DNA of 64,000 bases from Kingdonia uniflora (taxonomy: Eukaryota; Streptophyta; Magnoliopsida; Ranunculales; Circaeasteraceae). The DNA lies in the NCBI GenBank assembly GCA_014058105.1, contig JACGCM010002840.1, forward strand, positions 620,001 through 684,000. Direction: 5' to 3'. Positions 22,801 to 30,566 of the stretch are shown piece by piece. The notes beneath the pieces are model-generated. The model saw nothing but the letters and a program-made list of their open reading frames with translations. It did not search any database and had not been told where the DNA came from. The stretch's first letter is position 1; every line of letters begins with the position of its first letter. Position numbers and translations under genes: made by a program.

Positions 22801-25800
22801 AATGTTGGAAATGGCATCCGGAGTTGCAGCCATCGTGGTGGAAGGACAAAAGTAAAAGAACGATCAACGTATACGTGGAGGATGAGGTGAGTGAAGGGTC
22901 GCCAGAACCAAATGCGAAGTTCGCAGATATGGTTGGTATAATAAGAGATACGATGCAAGCTTCGAGTTCAGCTTCAGAGACTACTAAAGAAGAATTGCTT
23001 TAGGAATATGCAAAGAGTGGAATGACACCCGTAATTACCTTATTCGATAATGGGTCACAAAGGAATTTAATTGGCGAGCAACTAGTAAAGCAATTCCAGT
23101 TGTAGACTTTGCCACATCCAAAGCCGTATCCTTTGGGATGGTTGCAAAAAGAAGTAGAATTGCAGGTTAAAACTCAATGCACCTTCAAGTTTGCTATAAA
23201 TGAAAGTTTTACTAGGTAGACACTTTACTTAAAAAAAAAAAAAAACACGTGTCCAACACCTCGACACTCGGACACACATGTCCAACACTATTTACAGGGT
23301 AATTAACAATTTTATGTCGTTCCCAACACCCCATACCCGTGTTGGACACCAACACCCGTATCCTTGTCGTTACCTAAAAGTTTTAAAGACCAAATAACAT
23401 GTGATGTGGTACCATTGGATGTATGCCATGTCATATTTGGTAGTCCTTATTTATGGGAACGGGATACTACTTTCAACAGGAGAGAAAACGTGTGGAGATT
23501 GGTGAAGGATGGAAGAGGGTTTCGTATCTTAGCTTCGAGAGAACGGAAGAAATTGCAACTTATGACCGCTCAACAAACAAAACATCTAGCGAACTGTAGT
23601 CAGAAGTTTGTTTTGCTCATGATCAGGCTGGCTGAAATGGGTATTCAAGAAGGAATTGAAGATTGCAACGACGACCAAAGGACAATGTTACAACAATTGT
23701 TGGGGAGTTCTAACAAAATTATGCAAGAACCCGGAGGGTTACCACCTAAGAGGCCTGTAGAGCATTAAATCCAGCTCTTACCCTATGCTTCCATACCAAA
23801 CGTTGAGTTGTACAGACAATCCATTGCGGAGTTGGATGAAGTAAAGAAACAGGTTCATGAACTTCACGATAGAGGATTTATTAGACCGAGTACGTCTCCG
23901 GCAGGTTCACCCATCGTGTTAGTTCCTAAGAAAGGTGGAGAACGGCGCATGTGCATCGATTATCGGGCTCTCAACAAGATCACCATCAAAAATAGGTATC
24001 CCCTTCCTCGAATTGATGATTTATTCGATCAATTAAAACATACAAAATATTTTAGTATGATGGATCTTAAGTTTAGATATCATCAAGTAAGAATGAAAGA
24101 TGATGATATTTGGAAAACCGCATTCAAAACGAAGTAAGGTCAGTTTGAGTGGTTGGTTATTCCTTTCGACCTAACCAATGCTCCGACTACGTTATGTTGT
24201 TAATGAATGAGGTGATGAGGCCTACAATTTTTTGCGTTCCTAGGTGACATTTTGATGTTTAGTCCATCATGGAAGTAGTAGTAGAGCAAGGATTTATGGT
24301 CAGTTGGGGCAGGAGGGGGTTTGGGGGGGGGGAGCAAAAAAAAATTGATTGATCATGAAAGTTGTAGTTTTTCTTCAAACCTAATAATTAACACAAAAGA
24401 AATTTGCATGTATAAAAGATATGATTCATCCAAAAGATGTTATCAAAAAGAAGAATAAAAATTATAAGAAAAATTACAAAGAAGAAGAGAAGATTTAAAA
24501 CATAAAAGAATTTCACAAGCTTTCTTCGTCTGAACTCTTGTTTTATCAAACTCTTAAGTTTTCATAGATGATTAGATAGATATATGGTCGTATAAGGTGG
24601 GAAAATAAGGAGAAAATCTTGTTGCCAAGGTAGAGCATAATATCTTCTCTAAAATAGGCGAAATCCTATATTTTCTCTCATATTTCTCTAAAACACTATA
24701 CAAAATATATTTTTTTTCAAAAAATTGAGTGGGGGAGCTCCCCACTCGCGTTCTTTACTGGCTCCGCCACTTCATGGAAGGAACACTTATCGCACTTGAA
24801 AACAGTTTTGAAAATTCTAGACTCCGCAAAACTCAAGTTAAATCTAAAAAAGTGCAAGTTTGCAAGAAAGTCTGTAAATTATTAGTCATATTGTGGGTAA
24901 TAGTAAGATAAGAATTGATTCGAGCAAGGTATCTGTGATCAAAGATTGGCCTCCACCTACAACTCAGACGGAGTTGCGAAGTTTCATTGGATCAACAAAA
25001 TACCAACGAAAGCTTATCATGAATTACTCGGGAGTTGCAACACCATTGTTGAGATTGTTGTCTAAAGAAAAATCCATCACTTGGGGCGAGAAGAGAAGAC
25101 ATTTCCGGAATTGAAGGAGAAAATATGTAATGCGCCAGTCTTAGCTTTTACCGGATATGCGAATGTCATTTGAAGTAGAGACGAATGCTTCCGGACATGG
25201 CATGGGAGTTGTTTTACTTCAAGGAGGTAAACCCGTTTGTTATCACTCCGAATTGTTTTCTGGAGCTGTTCTTAATTACCCAACTTACGATAAAGAGCTA
25301 TATGCAATTGTTCAAGCTATCAAAAAGTGGCGTCATTATTTGTGGGGTAAAGAAATGTAATTCATACTGATCATGAGCCATTAAAATACCTTCAGACACA
25401 AAGTGAATTACAGCAAGCACAACACTTCAAGTGCATGGGTTATTTACAACAATTCATGTTGATCGTCAAGTACAAGAAGGGAGTCACAAATAAGCTAGCT
25501 GATTTCTTGTCAAGGCATCCTTCCAAAGTGGCAGCAATGGTGATGCAAGTGGAACCATTTGGGTTTGATTTATATAAATATCAGTACATGGAAGAAGAAC
25601 TCAGGAAAATAAATGAGAAGGCAGGAATATCTGGAATTGGGAACAATGGGTATCACTTGGAAGATGGGTTGCTGTATAAGGAGAACAAGTTGTGTATACC
25701 AAAAGGACACCGACTAGCCTTAGTCCACGAAGCACACACTTCCGTAGTTGCTAGACATTTCGGGGTGAAGAAGACTTTAGCAAACTTACAACGGTATGTG

Positions 25801-28800
25801 TTTTGGCCGGGCATGGCGTCAAAGATAGACCGGTTCGTTAAGGGCTGTACTATATGTTGTACGAGCAATCGAAAGTTGGGGCTATACACTCCTTTGTTAG
25901 TTCTGAGCCGACAATGGGAGAGCATTTCCATGGATTTTCTAGGTGGGTTGTTAAGTACTACCAAGTAAGGGAATGATTATATCTTTGTCATCGTTGACCG
26001 CTTCAGCAAGATGGCAGTGAAGATTCCATGTAAGAAAAGTGCTACAGCTAAAGTAGTGGCGAGTTTGTTCTTTCAACATGTCTTCGTTCACTTCGGGTTA
26101 CCGCCAAGTATCATTAGCGAGAGGGACAGTAGGTTTCTAAGTCATTTTTGGAAGACTTTGTAGAGATTGATGGATGCTACACTCAGAATATCGACCGCTT
26201 TTCACCCACAAACCGATGGGCAAACCAAAGTGGAAAACCTAACGGTTGTTCAATAGCTGCGAGCATATCACCAGCAAAGAGCAAGGAGTTGGGATGAAAA
26301 CTTGCCGTATATCCAATATTGTTATAATAGAGCGTTGCATAGCTCCACGGGAAAATCACCTTTCGAGGTATGTTATGGTTTTCTTCCACAAGTCTCCATT
26401 CGGCATAGTGCTTTCGGGGAGTTTATCTAGTAGGAGCAAAGTCCGAAGAAGTTCATGCATTGAAGTTCATCGAGCGTATTCAACAAATTCATGAGAAAAT
26501 TCGGGATAATCTGGAAAGGGTGCAAGCGCAGTACAAGGATCGTCATGACAAACATCGAACACAACATGCATTTCAGATTGGTGATCTAGTGTAGTTACAT
26601 ATTGGGAAAGCTCGATTGCAAGGTTCTAACAGGAAGTTGAAGCCATTACGCTATGGTCTATTTAAAATTCTGGAACAGTATGGTACTAAAGCTTTTAAAT
26701 TGGATTTCCCGGGATATATGCAAATGTATTCGATGACGAACGCTGAGAATCTCAAGCTTTTCGAACCATCAATACTCGATGAGCTTGTGGAGTCCCCCTT
26801 GCTACCGGCAATTCATGATCTAATACCAAGTGAAGCAGCTTCAAAAGACTTGGTGATTGGTAAGACGACACGGATGACGAAACTCGGGGAATAGGAATTT
26901 CTTTGGATATGCCCTAAAGGCAAATATCCAAATCGAGCTAAGTGGTACTCGACGAAGCAGGTGTGGGAAATATTTCCTGACCTTTTTACCTTGAAGCTTT
27001 TGAGGGACCAAAATCCTCTCGATGGGGGCGGTTTGATCCATTGGAGTAGTGGGCCCCAAGGTAGTCAGATGTGCTCGCAAATGCAACCTGAAATCGTATC
27101 GCATATCCATCGCAACTCCTTAAATGCGACCGGACACAAATGCGTTGCATTTTTACGCATTTGTCAATTTTTGTTGCATATTATCGCATTGTCTAATGCA
27201 ACGCAAACGCGAGAAACAACTAAAACACGATAGAAAACTCAAAGAAGGAAAATATTGTGCAACTATACACTAATACTTGGCAAAAAAAGACCTTATATAA
27301 TAAACAATTGCTAAATCTATTATACGATATCAATATATAATACAATTACAAGTATAAGTTTCCTAATAAGAATAAGACAGGAGATATGGGAAACGAGATA
27401 CTCAATTACCTTATTCAAAGTAAAACCTAAAATATGAAACACATACACTCCAAGAACTCCCCTCAACCACAACCAGATATATTAATTTGAATTTCCTAGT
27501 TATGGTTTGTTAGTTTTTACTTGGCAACGATTATTATATTTCCAAGTTATGTTTGTTAGCTGGTACTTGGTATATGTAGATATCTAAGTTACTCACTTCC
27601 ATGTTAGATTACATAAATTTGTTAGTTATGTTATATTATATTTTATATGTTTCTCTTAGTGAATATATTATATATATAGATTTATATGCATATATATTAG
27701 GATTATCTGCAAATTTTGCCTACTATATCGCAATACTCACAATAGCATTGCAGTATTCGCGTTATTCACAGTAACAATTTTTTTGTGATAGCATCGTAAT
27801 ACGCATTAACTACCTTGATGGGCCCATTAGAATATCCACCACTTGATAATCAAGAGTCCACTTCTTCAACTCCTACAACAACTCTTCAGTACTCAGTCAT
27901 GCACTAAAGGTTGGTTACTCAGGAAAACAAGGAAGAAAAAGAAAAAAAAAACCTCTAGTAGGGATTGAAAGAAGAAAAAAAGTGAGAGATTAGCGATACC
28001 GGAGGCGAAGATTGCCAAATTCAGTGAAATTGTAAAGTTTCTTAGATCATAATGAAAGCTTTGCTCACTATACGAGCACGCGGATGTTTCCCTTATTCTG
28101 AGGGTTTTACCATGTAAAAATATTGTTGTCTCGCTCTTTATTTTGATTACTTATCGTTACATATTTAGTTGGATATCTTGTTGATGGGGTTGATCAAAGA
28201 AATATCACGTGGATACGTCCACTCATAATTACTTTTGAATAAAAACTAGGAAATGGGATTGGAATAAACAAATCTCGATTCTTGAGCATCACCACCACCA
28301 GCCGCTCCACTACTATTCCATTACTTTACATCAAAGCTAACAATATTGATAGCGCATTTACTCAATACAATAACGGGGGATTACTATTCCGATTACGTGT
28401 TTTGATCAAATAATGAACCAAATAATCAATTAAAAAAATGAGCTAAAACATAATAAAATTAAGCTCAAAAACACGCAAAAACAAATACCAATTGAGCTCA
28501 TATCTAATCAAACTCAACATTAAATTTTTGAGAGAGAGAGAGGGATGACCTGCTAAAGTGGTGACACAATAAACCGGTCCATGAAGACCACCTATAGCGA
28601 AACGACCGAACCCTTCGGCCTGACCAGCTGAGGCTCTGAGAGAACAATCGACATGAGAGTACGGTAACATCAACGACATGTTTGTTATCTGAGGAGGTAT
28701 TTGATTTGGCGGGTGATTTTTATAGGTGTTAGCAGGTGGGTTAACAACAGTCGTTGGATTAAGAGGAGCGTTGTTGGTTTGGTTTCTAGATCTATAGTAA

Positions 28801-28820
28801 TTCGAGTATTTATTACCCAT
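4611..28820 (-). CDS. Pectate lyase-like protein (PL1 family), five coding exons, introns up to 14 kb
   Basis: Exons 28820-28550, 19803-19452, 19367-19157, 19036-18968 and 4847-4611 all have GT-AG borders and join without a frameshift into 1140 bp (379 residues). The product resembles plant proteins named 'probable pectate lyase 4'. After a polar, Asn/Pro-rich N-terminus with no visible signal peptide come a [13 protein letters not shown] motif (about residues 66-78) and [10 protein letters not shown] (about 91). WIDRCSL...DYDDGLID follows (about 181-196, Ca2+-binding region), then [10 protein letters not shown] (about 245-254) with the RxPxxR arginines, and a conserved C-terminus. Family members cleave de-methylated pectin by beta-elimination in a right-handed beta-helix fold. 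Lack of a signal peptide makes cell-wall secretion uncertain. Intron 1 (8746 bp) and intron 4 (14120 bp) are filled with transposons, while introns 2 and 3 are 84 and 120 bp. The exons look intact, so the gene is probably functional. Confidence 0.9.
5297..6071 (-). repeat. 3' LTR of the gag-only gypsy element (split by a MITE)
   Basis: Segments 5297-5404 and 5860-6071 match the other LTR (8750-9064) along their length. Shared stretches include TGTAAAA-CCTC, GAAGCAAGATTCGAGAGAT, CACTCTCTCCA and GGTGGTAAACGATC. A 455 bp element interrupts them. Confidence 0.8.
5405..5859. mobile_element. Mutator-like MITE, copy 1 (455 bp)
   Basis: The insertion is bounded by a direct repeat ATAACAAC (5397-5404 and 5860-5867). 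The ends are inverted: CTAGGTAACAATGACA on the left and, reverse-complemented, CTATGTAACATGGACAC on the right. Subterminal parts are rich in GTGTCGG/GACACGG motifs. The second copy at 23212 has a 9 bp duplication, which points to a Mutator-like (MULE) origin. Confidence 0.75.
6191..7038 (-). pseudogene. Ty3/gypsy gag (capsid and zinc knuckle), frameshifted
   Basis: Two overlapping minus-strand frames (7038-6655 and 6670-6191) encode a gypsy gag. The capsid start reads [19 protein letters not shown] followed by [10 protein letters not shown]. The capsid C-terminal half includes [17 protein letters not shown] and FVKGLTKKLQ-like text. A zinc knuckle [14 protein letters not shown] has its last Cys replaced by Phe. 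The frame breaks near 6660. Gag forms the virus-like particle of the element. No pol follows, since the stop precedes the 3' LTR by only about 120 bp. Confidence 0.8.
7039..8749 (-). other. Leader region of the gag-only element, with internal duplications
   Basis: This lies between PBS and gag on the minus strand and has no convincing ORF. It contains repeated segments: CGCGGC(G/A)AACTC(G/A)CTCCCG recurs near 7452 and 7640 (a related copy near 7365), and a block of about 80 bp ending ATGGAGGGTGGTGGCT occurs at about 7530-7604 and 7717-7790. These are imperfect tandem duplications with a spacing near 187 bp. Confidence 0.6.
8750..9064 (-). repeat. 5' LTR of the gag-only gypsy element
   Basis: Uninterrupted LTR copy. 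The PBS-like motif GCTCTAGTACCA (plus strand) lies at 8734-8745, immediately adjacent. Confidence 0.8.
9065..10782. other. Pectate lyase intron 4, no gene recognised
   Basis: AT-rich intronic sequence. It ends with a T/C-rich stretch (about 10374-10500) whose TCTAGATT...AAATTTTCT motifs resemble the degenerate repeat at 18190-18545. A short plus-strand open frame at 10538-10738 has no recognisable domain. Confidence 0.45.
10783..11031. mobile_element. Foldback/MITE-like inverted repeat
   Basis: The arms 10783-10830 and 10984-11031 are inverted copies of each other. The shared core is GAGATTGCAAGTTGTTCGTGC-like, and the outer ends are GTCA(T/C)AGACTAG. They are separated by about 150 bp. The transcript could fold into a long hairpin. 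No flanking target duplication was established, so assignment to a transposon family is tentative. Confidence 0.55.
11063..11270 (+). repeat. 5' LTR of the copia remnant
   Basis: Starts TGTTGGCATAGG, carries a TATA box and ends in CA directly before the PBS. There is no second copy to confirm the borders. Confidence 0.5.
11271..11282 (+). other. Initiator-Met tRNA primer-binding site
   Basis: TGGTATCAGAGC is the standard plant copia PBS, complementary to the 3' end of initiator methionine tRNA. Confidence 0.9.
11901..12680 (+). pseudogene. Copia gag (UBN2-type) remnant
   Basis: The frame at 11886-12068 includes [20 protein letters not shown] and [11 protein letters not shown], the typical N-terminus of plant copia gag ('Y..W...M...L...WDYI.GT'). 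It stops at 12066. Further gag-like pieces follow in other frames, such as [12 protein letters not shown] and [13 protein letters not shown]. This gene would have supplied the capsid of a Ty1/copia element and is now non-functional. Confidence 0.65.
13075..14110. repeat. Two diverged direct repeats, the first split by a LINE
   Basis: Copy 1 is 13090-13184 plus 13767-13860. Copy 2 is about 13950-14105. Shared text includes GGTGATGGT, TTTAGTCA, AAGATC(C/T)(C/T)GTCT, GATCCATA-GTTGGGATG, CTCTAC and GGTGATCAAGTGG-like sequence. The nature of the repeat unit is unknown. Confidence 0.6.
13185..13766 (-). pseudogene. LINE (L1-type) 3' end fragment
   Basis: On the minus strand the fragment encodes the C-terminal part of a plant LINE ORF2. 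A zinc-finger-like segment, [19 protein letters not shown] (zf-RVT), is followed by a tail with [19 protein letters not shown]. An in-frame stop separates them. The 3' end is a T-rich run on the plus strand (13182-13194), equal to a poly(A) tail. The insertion is flanked by a 14 bp duplication with two mismatches, TATGTTGGGATGTT (13171-13184) and TATGTCGAGATGTT (13767-13780). It is 5'-truncated, as usual for LINEs. Confidence 0.8.
14111..15523. other. Intron 4 segment, one decayed coding remnant
   Basis: No intact gene. From 14750 on the plus strand a frame reads [14 protein letters not shown], then [16 protein letters not shown], a TAG, then [18 protein letters not shown] before further stops. 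The codon pattern looks like a degraded gene piece, but no family was recognised. Open frames at 14166-14453 (plus) and 15200-15562 (minus) have no recognisable domain. Confidence 0.4.
15524..15894 (-). repeat. 3' LTR of the non-autonomous element
   Basis: Matches 17816-18164 along its length. Shared text includes TGTTACGTTTAACAGTAAC, AAACCAAATTAATAAAACT and GTTGGTTAAACAAGCAAGTC. Confidence 0.85.
16134..16418 (-). other. Short open frame inside the non-autonomous element
   Basis: 94 codons, Gln/Ser-rich, containing [20 protein letters not shown]. It could be the tail of a degenerate gag-like protein, but no zinc knuckle or capsid motif is visible. A second minus-strand frame at 17279-17542 is equally unassignable. 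Confidence 0.3.
17816..18164 (-). repeat. 5' LTR of the non-autonomous element
   Basis: Second LTR copy, about 20 bp shorter than its partner through small deletions. Confidence 0.85.
18190..18545. repeat. Degenerate T/C-rich tandem repeat
   Basis: Loosely repeated units of about 25-35 bp of the form TCT(C/A)TAGATTCTC....TCCAAATTTTC recur roughly ten times. They directly adjoin the 5' LTR of the preceding element. Similar motifs occur at 10374-10500. Confidence 0.5.
18968..19036 (-). CDS. Pectate lyase exon 4 (69 bp)
   Basis: This short exon is bounded by TGCAG (acceptor ending 19037) and GTACC (donor at 18967). It encodes 23 residues including [12 protein letters not shown] and KYLTEK in phase 0. 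It is too short to be seen as a free-standing open frame, but it is required to join exon 3 to exon 5. Confidence 0.9.
19157..19367 (-). CDS. Pectate lyase exon 3
   Basis: The acceptor CAG ends at 19368 after an 84 bp intron. The exon encodes [15 protein letters not shown] and the [10 protein letters not shown] catalytic-arginine segment through [10 protein letters not shown]. The donor GTAAAT is at 19156. Confidence 0.92.
19452..19803 (-). CDS. Pectate lyase exon 2
   Basis: The acceptor AG is at 19805-19804. The single base left by exon 1 plus AT forms the Asp codon of DDGPGSL. The exon encodes the beta-helix region through WIDRCSL and the DYDDGLID calcium-site segment to DITIS. The donor GTTAGT is at 19451. 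Confidence 0.92.
19804..21565. other. Intron 1 (3' part), no gene recognised
   Basis: AT-rich intronic sequence between exon 2 and the gypsy element. A minus-strand frame at 20777-21034 (85 codons, with a [16 protein letters not shown] stretch) has no recognised family. Confidence 0.4.
21566..21910 (+). repeat. Probable 5' LTR of the intron 1 gypsy element
   Basis: Starts TGTTACGACC and ends ACTAACA, with a TATA-like CTTATAGG and a purine-rich GAGAGAGAG block. gag begins about 70 bp downstream. The PBS is not clear and no second LTR exists in the window, so the borders are inferred. Confidence 0.5.
21981..23000 (+). pseudogene. gag of the intron 1 gypsy element, frameshifted
   Basis: The first frame (21981-22505) carries a charged N-terminus and capsid text: [66 protein letters not shown]. 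It shifts frame near 22490 into 22436-22645. Near 22790 a degraded zinc-knuckle region reads [20 protein letters not shown], the motif that follows the CCHC box in this clade. Gag packages the element RNA. Confidence 0.8.
23001..23768 (+). pseudogene. Protease and pol linker, interrupted by a MITE
   Basis: [14 protein letters not shown] near 23030 corresponds to the retropepsin active site (D-T/S-G-S), with DNG here. Stops follow. The frame is interrupted by the 165 bp MITE and resumes at 23377 with [21 protein letters not shown] and a linker to 23766. Confidence 0.75.
23212..23376. mobile_element. Mutator-like MITE, copy 2 (165 bp)
   Basis: A perfect 9 bp target duplication AAAGTTTTA lies at 23203-23211 and 23377-23385. 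The ends CTAGGTAGACAC and, reversed, TAGGTAACGACAAGGATACGG match those of the copy at 5405-5859. It is internally shorter and in the opposite orientation. It interrupts the protease region of the gypsy element, so it arrived later. Confidence 0.85.
23808..25060 (+). pseudogene. Reverse transcriptase of the intron 1 gypsy element, split
   Basis: The RT fingers and palm are clear: [57 protein letters not shown] stop follows at 24135, then [11 protein letters not shown] and a degraded catalytic region [11 protein letters not shown] (normally FLDDILIFS). A 497 bp MITE then splits the gene. RT resumes at 24781 with [13 protein letters not shown] text and [24 protein letters not shown]. It cannot be active. 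Confidence 0.85.
24276..24772. mobile_element. hAT-like MITE inserted in RT (497 bp)
   Basis: It is flanked by the 8 bp direct repeat CATGGAAG (24268-24275 and 24773-24780). The right end, reverse-complemented, reads AAGTGGCGGAGCCAG. The left end, TAGTAGTAGAGCAAGGATT, is a weaker match to the same TIR. 8 bp duplications are typical of hAT elements. The inside is A/T-rich and non-coding. Confidence 0.75.
25061..25480 (+). pseudogene. RNase H domain of the intron 1 gypsy element
   Basis: [19 protein letters not shown] (a D-to-N change at the first catalytic Asp position, normally TDAS), [24 protein letters not shown], a stop, then the FILITDH-like and [13 protein letters not shown] end. It degrades the RNA of the RNA:DNA hybrid in functional copies. 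Confidence 0.8.
25481..26990 (+). pseudogene. Integrase and C-terminal tail of the intron 1 gypsy element
   Basis: The HHCC zinc-binding region reads [17 protein letters not shown]...[10 protein letters not shown]. It is followed by [35 protein letters not shown] and [12 protein letters not shown], the core region with Asp residues and the altered catalytic Glu position. GDLV and [15 protein letters not shown] correspond to the GPF/Y-type C-terminal module. The tail (about 26880-26980) has [17 protein letters not shown], similar to a chromodomain remnant. Stops at 25966, 26161 and 26254, among others, inactivate it. Confidence 0.85.
27057..27818. mobile_element. hAT-like DNA element (about 0.76 kb)
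   Basis: The ends are inverted, CAAGGTAGT and ACTACCTTG, and the flanks carry the same TGGGCCC (27050-27056 and 27819-27825), a 7-8 bp target duplication. The interior is AT-rich with repeated CGCAATG/GCATTTG motifs near both ends and contains no ORF of note. It sits exactly at the 3' edge of the gypsy element. Confidence 0.65.
27819..28549. other. Intron 1 (5' part), no gene recognised
   Basis: AT-rich intronic sequence up to the exon 1 donor. No transposon ends recognised. Confidence 0.4.
28550..28820 (-). CDS. Pectate lyase exon 1 (coding part)
   Basis: The start codon at 28818-28820 gives [11 protein letters not shown]. An upstream in-frame TTG is not used. A methionine further in ([11 protein letters not shown]) is an alternative start, but the MGN start matches the usual length of the family. 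The exon ends GCAG|GTCATC with the donor at 28549-28548, a phase 1 junction. Confidence 0.88.
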
Positions 28821-28945
28821 AAATGGCAAGTCCGTTATAATCAGAAATTACTAGTATATAGCAACATGATGGGAAAACGACCGAAATACCTAGCAAATAT
28901 TCTTTTTTCCACAAAATCAGCTTCAATACTCGTTTTTACGAATAC
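28821..28945 (-). promoter_or_regulatory. 5'UTR part of the first coding exon, with an upstream ORF
   Basis: A good acceptor (polypyrimidine run then TTTATGCAG, ending 28946) starts this exon. It contains an upstream ATG at 28865-28867 with an eight-codon uORF (MLLYTSNF) stopping at 28841, 20 bp before the main ATG. uORFs of this kind can reduce translation, but whether this one does is unknown. Confidence 0.55.
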
Positions 28946-29746
28946 CTGCATAAAGAATAAAATAACAAAAATCATCAGCACCAAAAAAAAATAACACATA
29001 CAAAACATTATACAAAACATAATCCTATAAAATGTATTAAAACACAACATTTAGGTAAATTTTTCACTAGAAAACATTAATCCAAATACCTAATTCATAA
29101 AAGTAATTTCATTTCAACACCCTTTTCCAATAAACCAATTTTTCAAACATCCTTGAAGTGAATTTGGAGGATTTGAGAGATATATCTTCATGAATGAACT
29201 ATTATCTTTTATATTAGCTAGAAAACGAATTTGGAGGATTTGAGACAACATAATACTAATAACTTACATGCAGAATGTGAATGAAGTTTTTCATAAAGGC
29301 AGAAGACATTAATTGTCCCACAAAAATTCACGATGTTTAGTGGTCTTATTGGAACAGACAAGTCTTCACAGTAATTAAGGCAAAACTTTTACAAACATTA
29401 GTATATCAATATAATTTTTGGTAAAGTCTAAGTTTTAGGAAGTATAGTAAAACCTTCCTAAAACATCTGTAAGAGAGGAACATCGAGTCCTCTTCCATAC
29501 AATTATAATACACTTTACAATCTCACAAAACATGCAAATCAAGTTGTAATTAGATAGCTCAAAATCAACTCACGTAATGCGAATTGATGCATTAATAAAA
29601 TGACATGGAAAAGAATCCCTATCGCATCAGGAAGATAATATGCCAATATGAATGCCAAATAAGATTAACAGCATTGACGCATCAAAGCATATAACATTAA
29701 GATGGTAAAAATATGTAAACATACATTCAGCAATTAGAATTAAGAA

Positions 29747-29779
<33 letters not shown>

Positions 29780-30204
29780 TGCGTAAAACCTCAAACCCCA
29801 ATTACCCATAATGGGGTTTACGGTTATCGTCATCACTTGCCGCTTAGAATAAATGGTAAAACCTCAAACCCTAATTGCCCTCTTATAACCCCAACATAAA
29901 ACTTATGTACACCAAAATAAACTACATTTGTCTAGTCTCTATTACTACCCCCAATCCCAAAAAAACCACTTAATCAACTAAAACTAAACACACCCAACAA
30001 TCACTATTACCATATCAAACCATTCTAATGCTTATTCTATGTCCTCAAACAGGACAGACTTAGAATCACAAGTATTCAAACAATCGCATTTCAAATTACA
30101 ATTTCAAAAGAATTTTAGGGTTTTATTGAGAACAACAAGTGAATCAAAATCAAATCAAAAGTTACAGAAACTTGAGCATTTCATGTAATTAGGTTAAATC
30201 TTAC
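28946..30204 (-). other. 5'UTR intron of the pectate lyase gene
   Basis: AT-rich non-coding sequence flanked by GTAAG and TGCAG splice signals. It contains the (AT)13 microsatellite at 29755-29780. No transposon with clear ends was recognised. Confidence 0.4.
29755..29780. repeat. (AT)13 microsatellite
   Basis: An uninterrupted AT dinucleotide repeat, preceded by an imperfect ATATATACAT stretch. Confidence 0.9.
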
Positions 30205-30345
30205 CTGCTGAAGTTGAAGAAACCCAAAAACAGTCAGAGGTTTGAGCGCAAAAGATGAGTTAATGCAAGAGAGGAAAATCGATGGCAATGTGGAGAACAG
30301 ATTTAAACTCTAAAATTCGACTCAGGGAGAAGTAAAATTGTAGAA
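30205..30345 (-). promoter_or_regulatory. Probable 5' non-coding exon of the pectate lyase gene
   Basis: A strong donor on the minus strand, CAGCAG|GTAAG (exon end 30205), follows pyrimidine-rich leader-like sequence. It pairs with the acceptor at 28946 to define a 1259 bp leader intron. The transcription start is not defined. A (CT)n tract at about 30402-30419 lies just upstream and could be part of the core promoter. Confidence 0.45.
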
Positions 30346-30401
30346 TACGTTCACAATTATGCCCACAAAGAAGAAATATGGTCCCAATTCGTCACCATCG
30401 A

Positions 30402-30566
30402 GAGAGAGAGAGAGAGATCTAGTTTGATTTGGGAGAGATGAGGTTTGGTTTGTGAAGTAATAGACACAGACGCCAAAACGTGACAGAATTAGATTTCTCT
30501 TGTGCCTGGAGTACCGAAAGAAATTTATGTGTGAAGAGGTTTGGTTTGTGAAGTAATAGACACAGA
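30402..30566. repeat. Upstream region with a (GA)n tract and a duplicated 31 bp segment
   Basis: GAGAGAGA-type repeat at 30402-30417. A perfect 31 bp repeat starting GAGGTTTGGTTTGTGAAGTA occurs at 30440-30470 and 30536-30566, 96 bp apart. Both lie just upstream of the presumed non-coding first exon of the pectate lyase gene. Confidence 0.7.

Larger units (their letters stand above)
21566..27049 (+). mobile_element. Decayed Ty3/gypsy retrotransposon in pectate lyase intron 1
   Basis: Order on the plus strand: 5' LTR, gag, protease, RT, RNase H, integrase, C-terminal tail. This gag-PR-RT-RH-IN order defines Ty3/gypsy. Many in-frame stops and frameshifts are present, and two small DNA elements sit inside the coding region (23212-23376 and 24276-24772). 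A 3' LTR was not found, and sequence from 27057 is another transposon. The element lies antisense to the host gene. Confidence 0.85.

Noticed and set aside
4611..28820. Three separate pectate lyase fragments (pseudogenes)
   Set aside because: The pieces are collinear, non-overlapping parts of one protein with matching splice phases, so a single gene explains them better.
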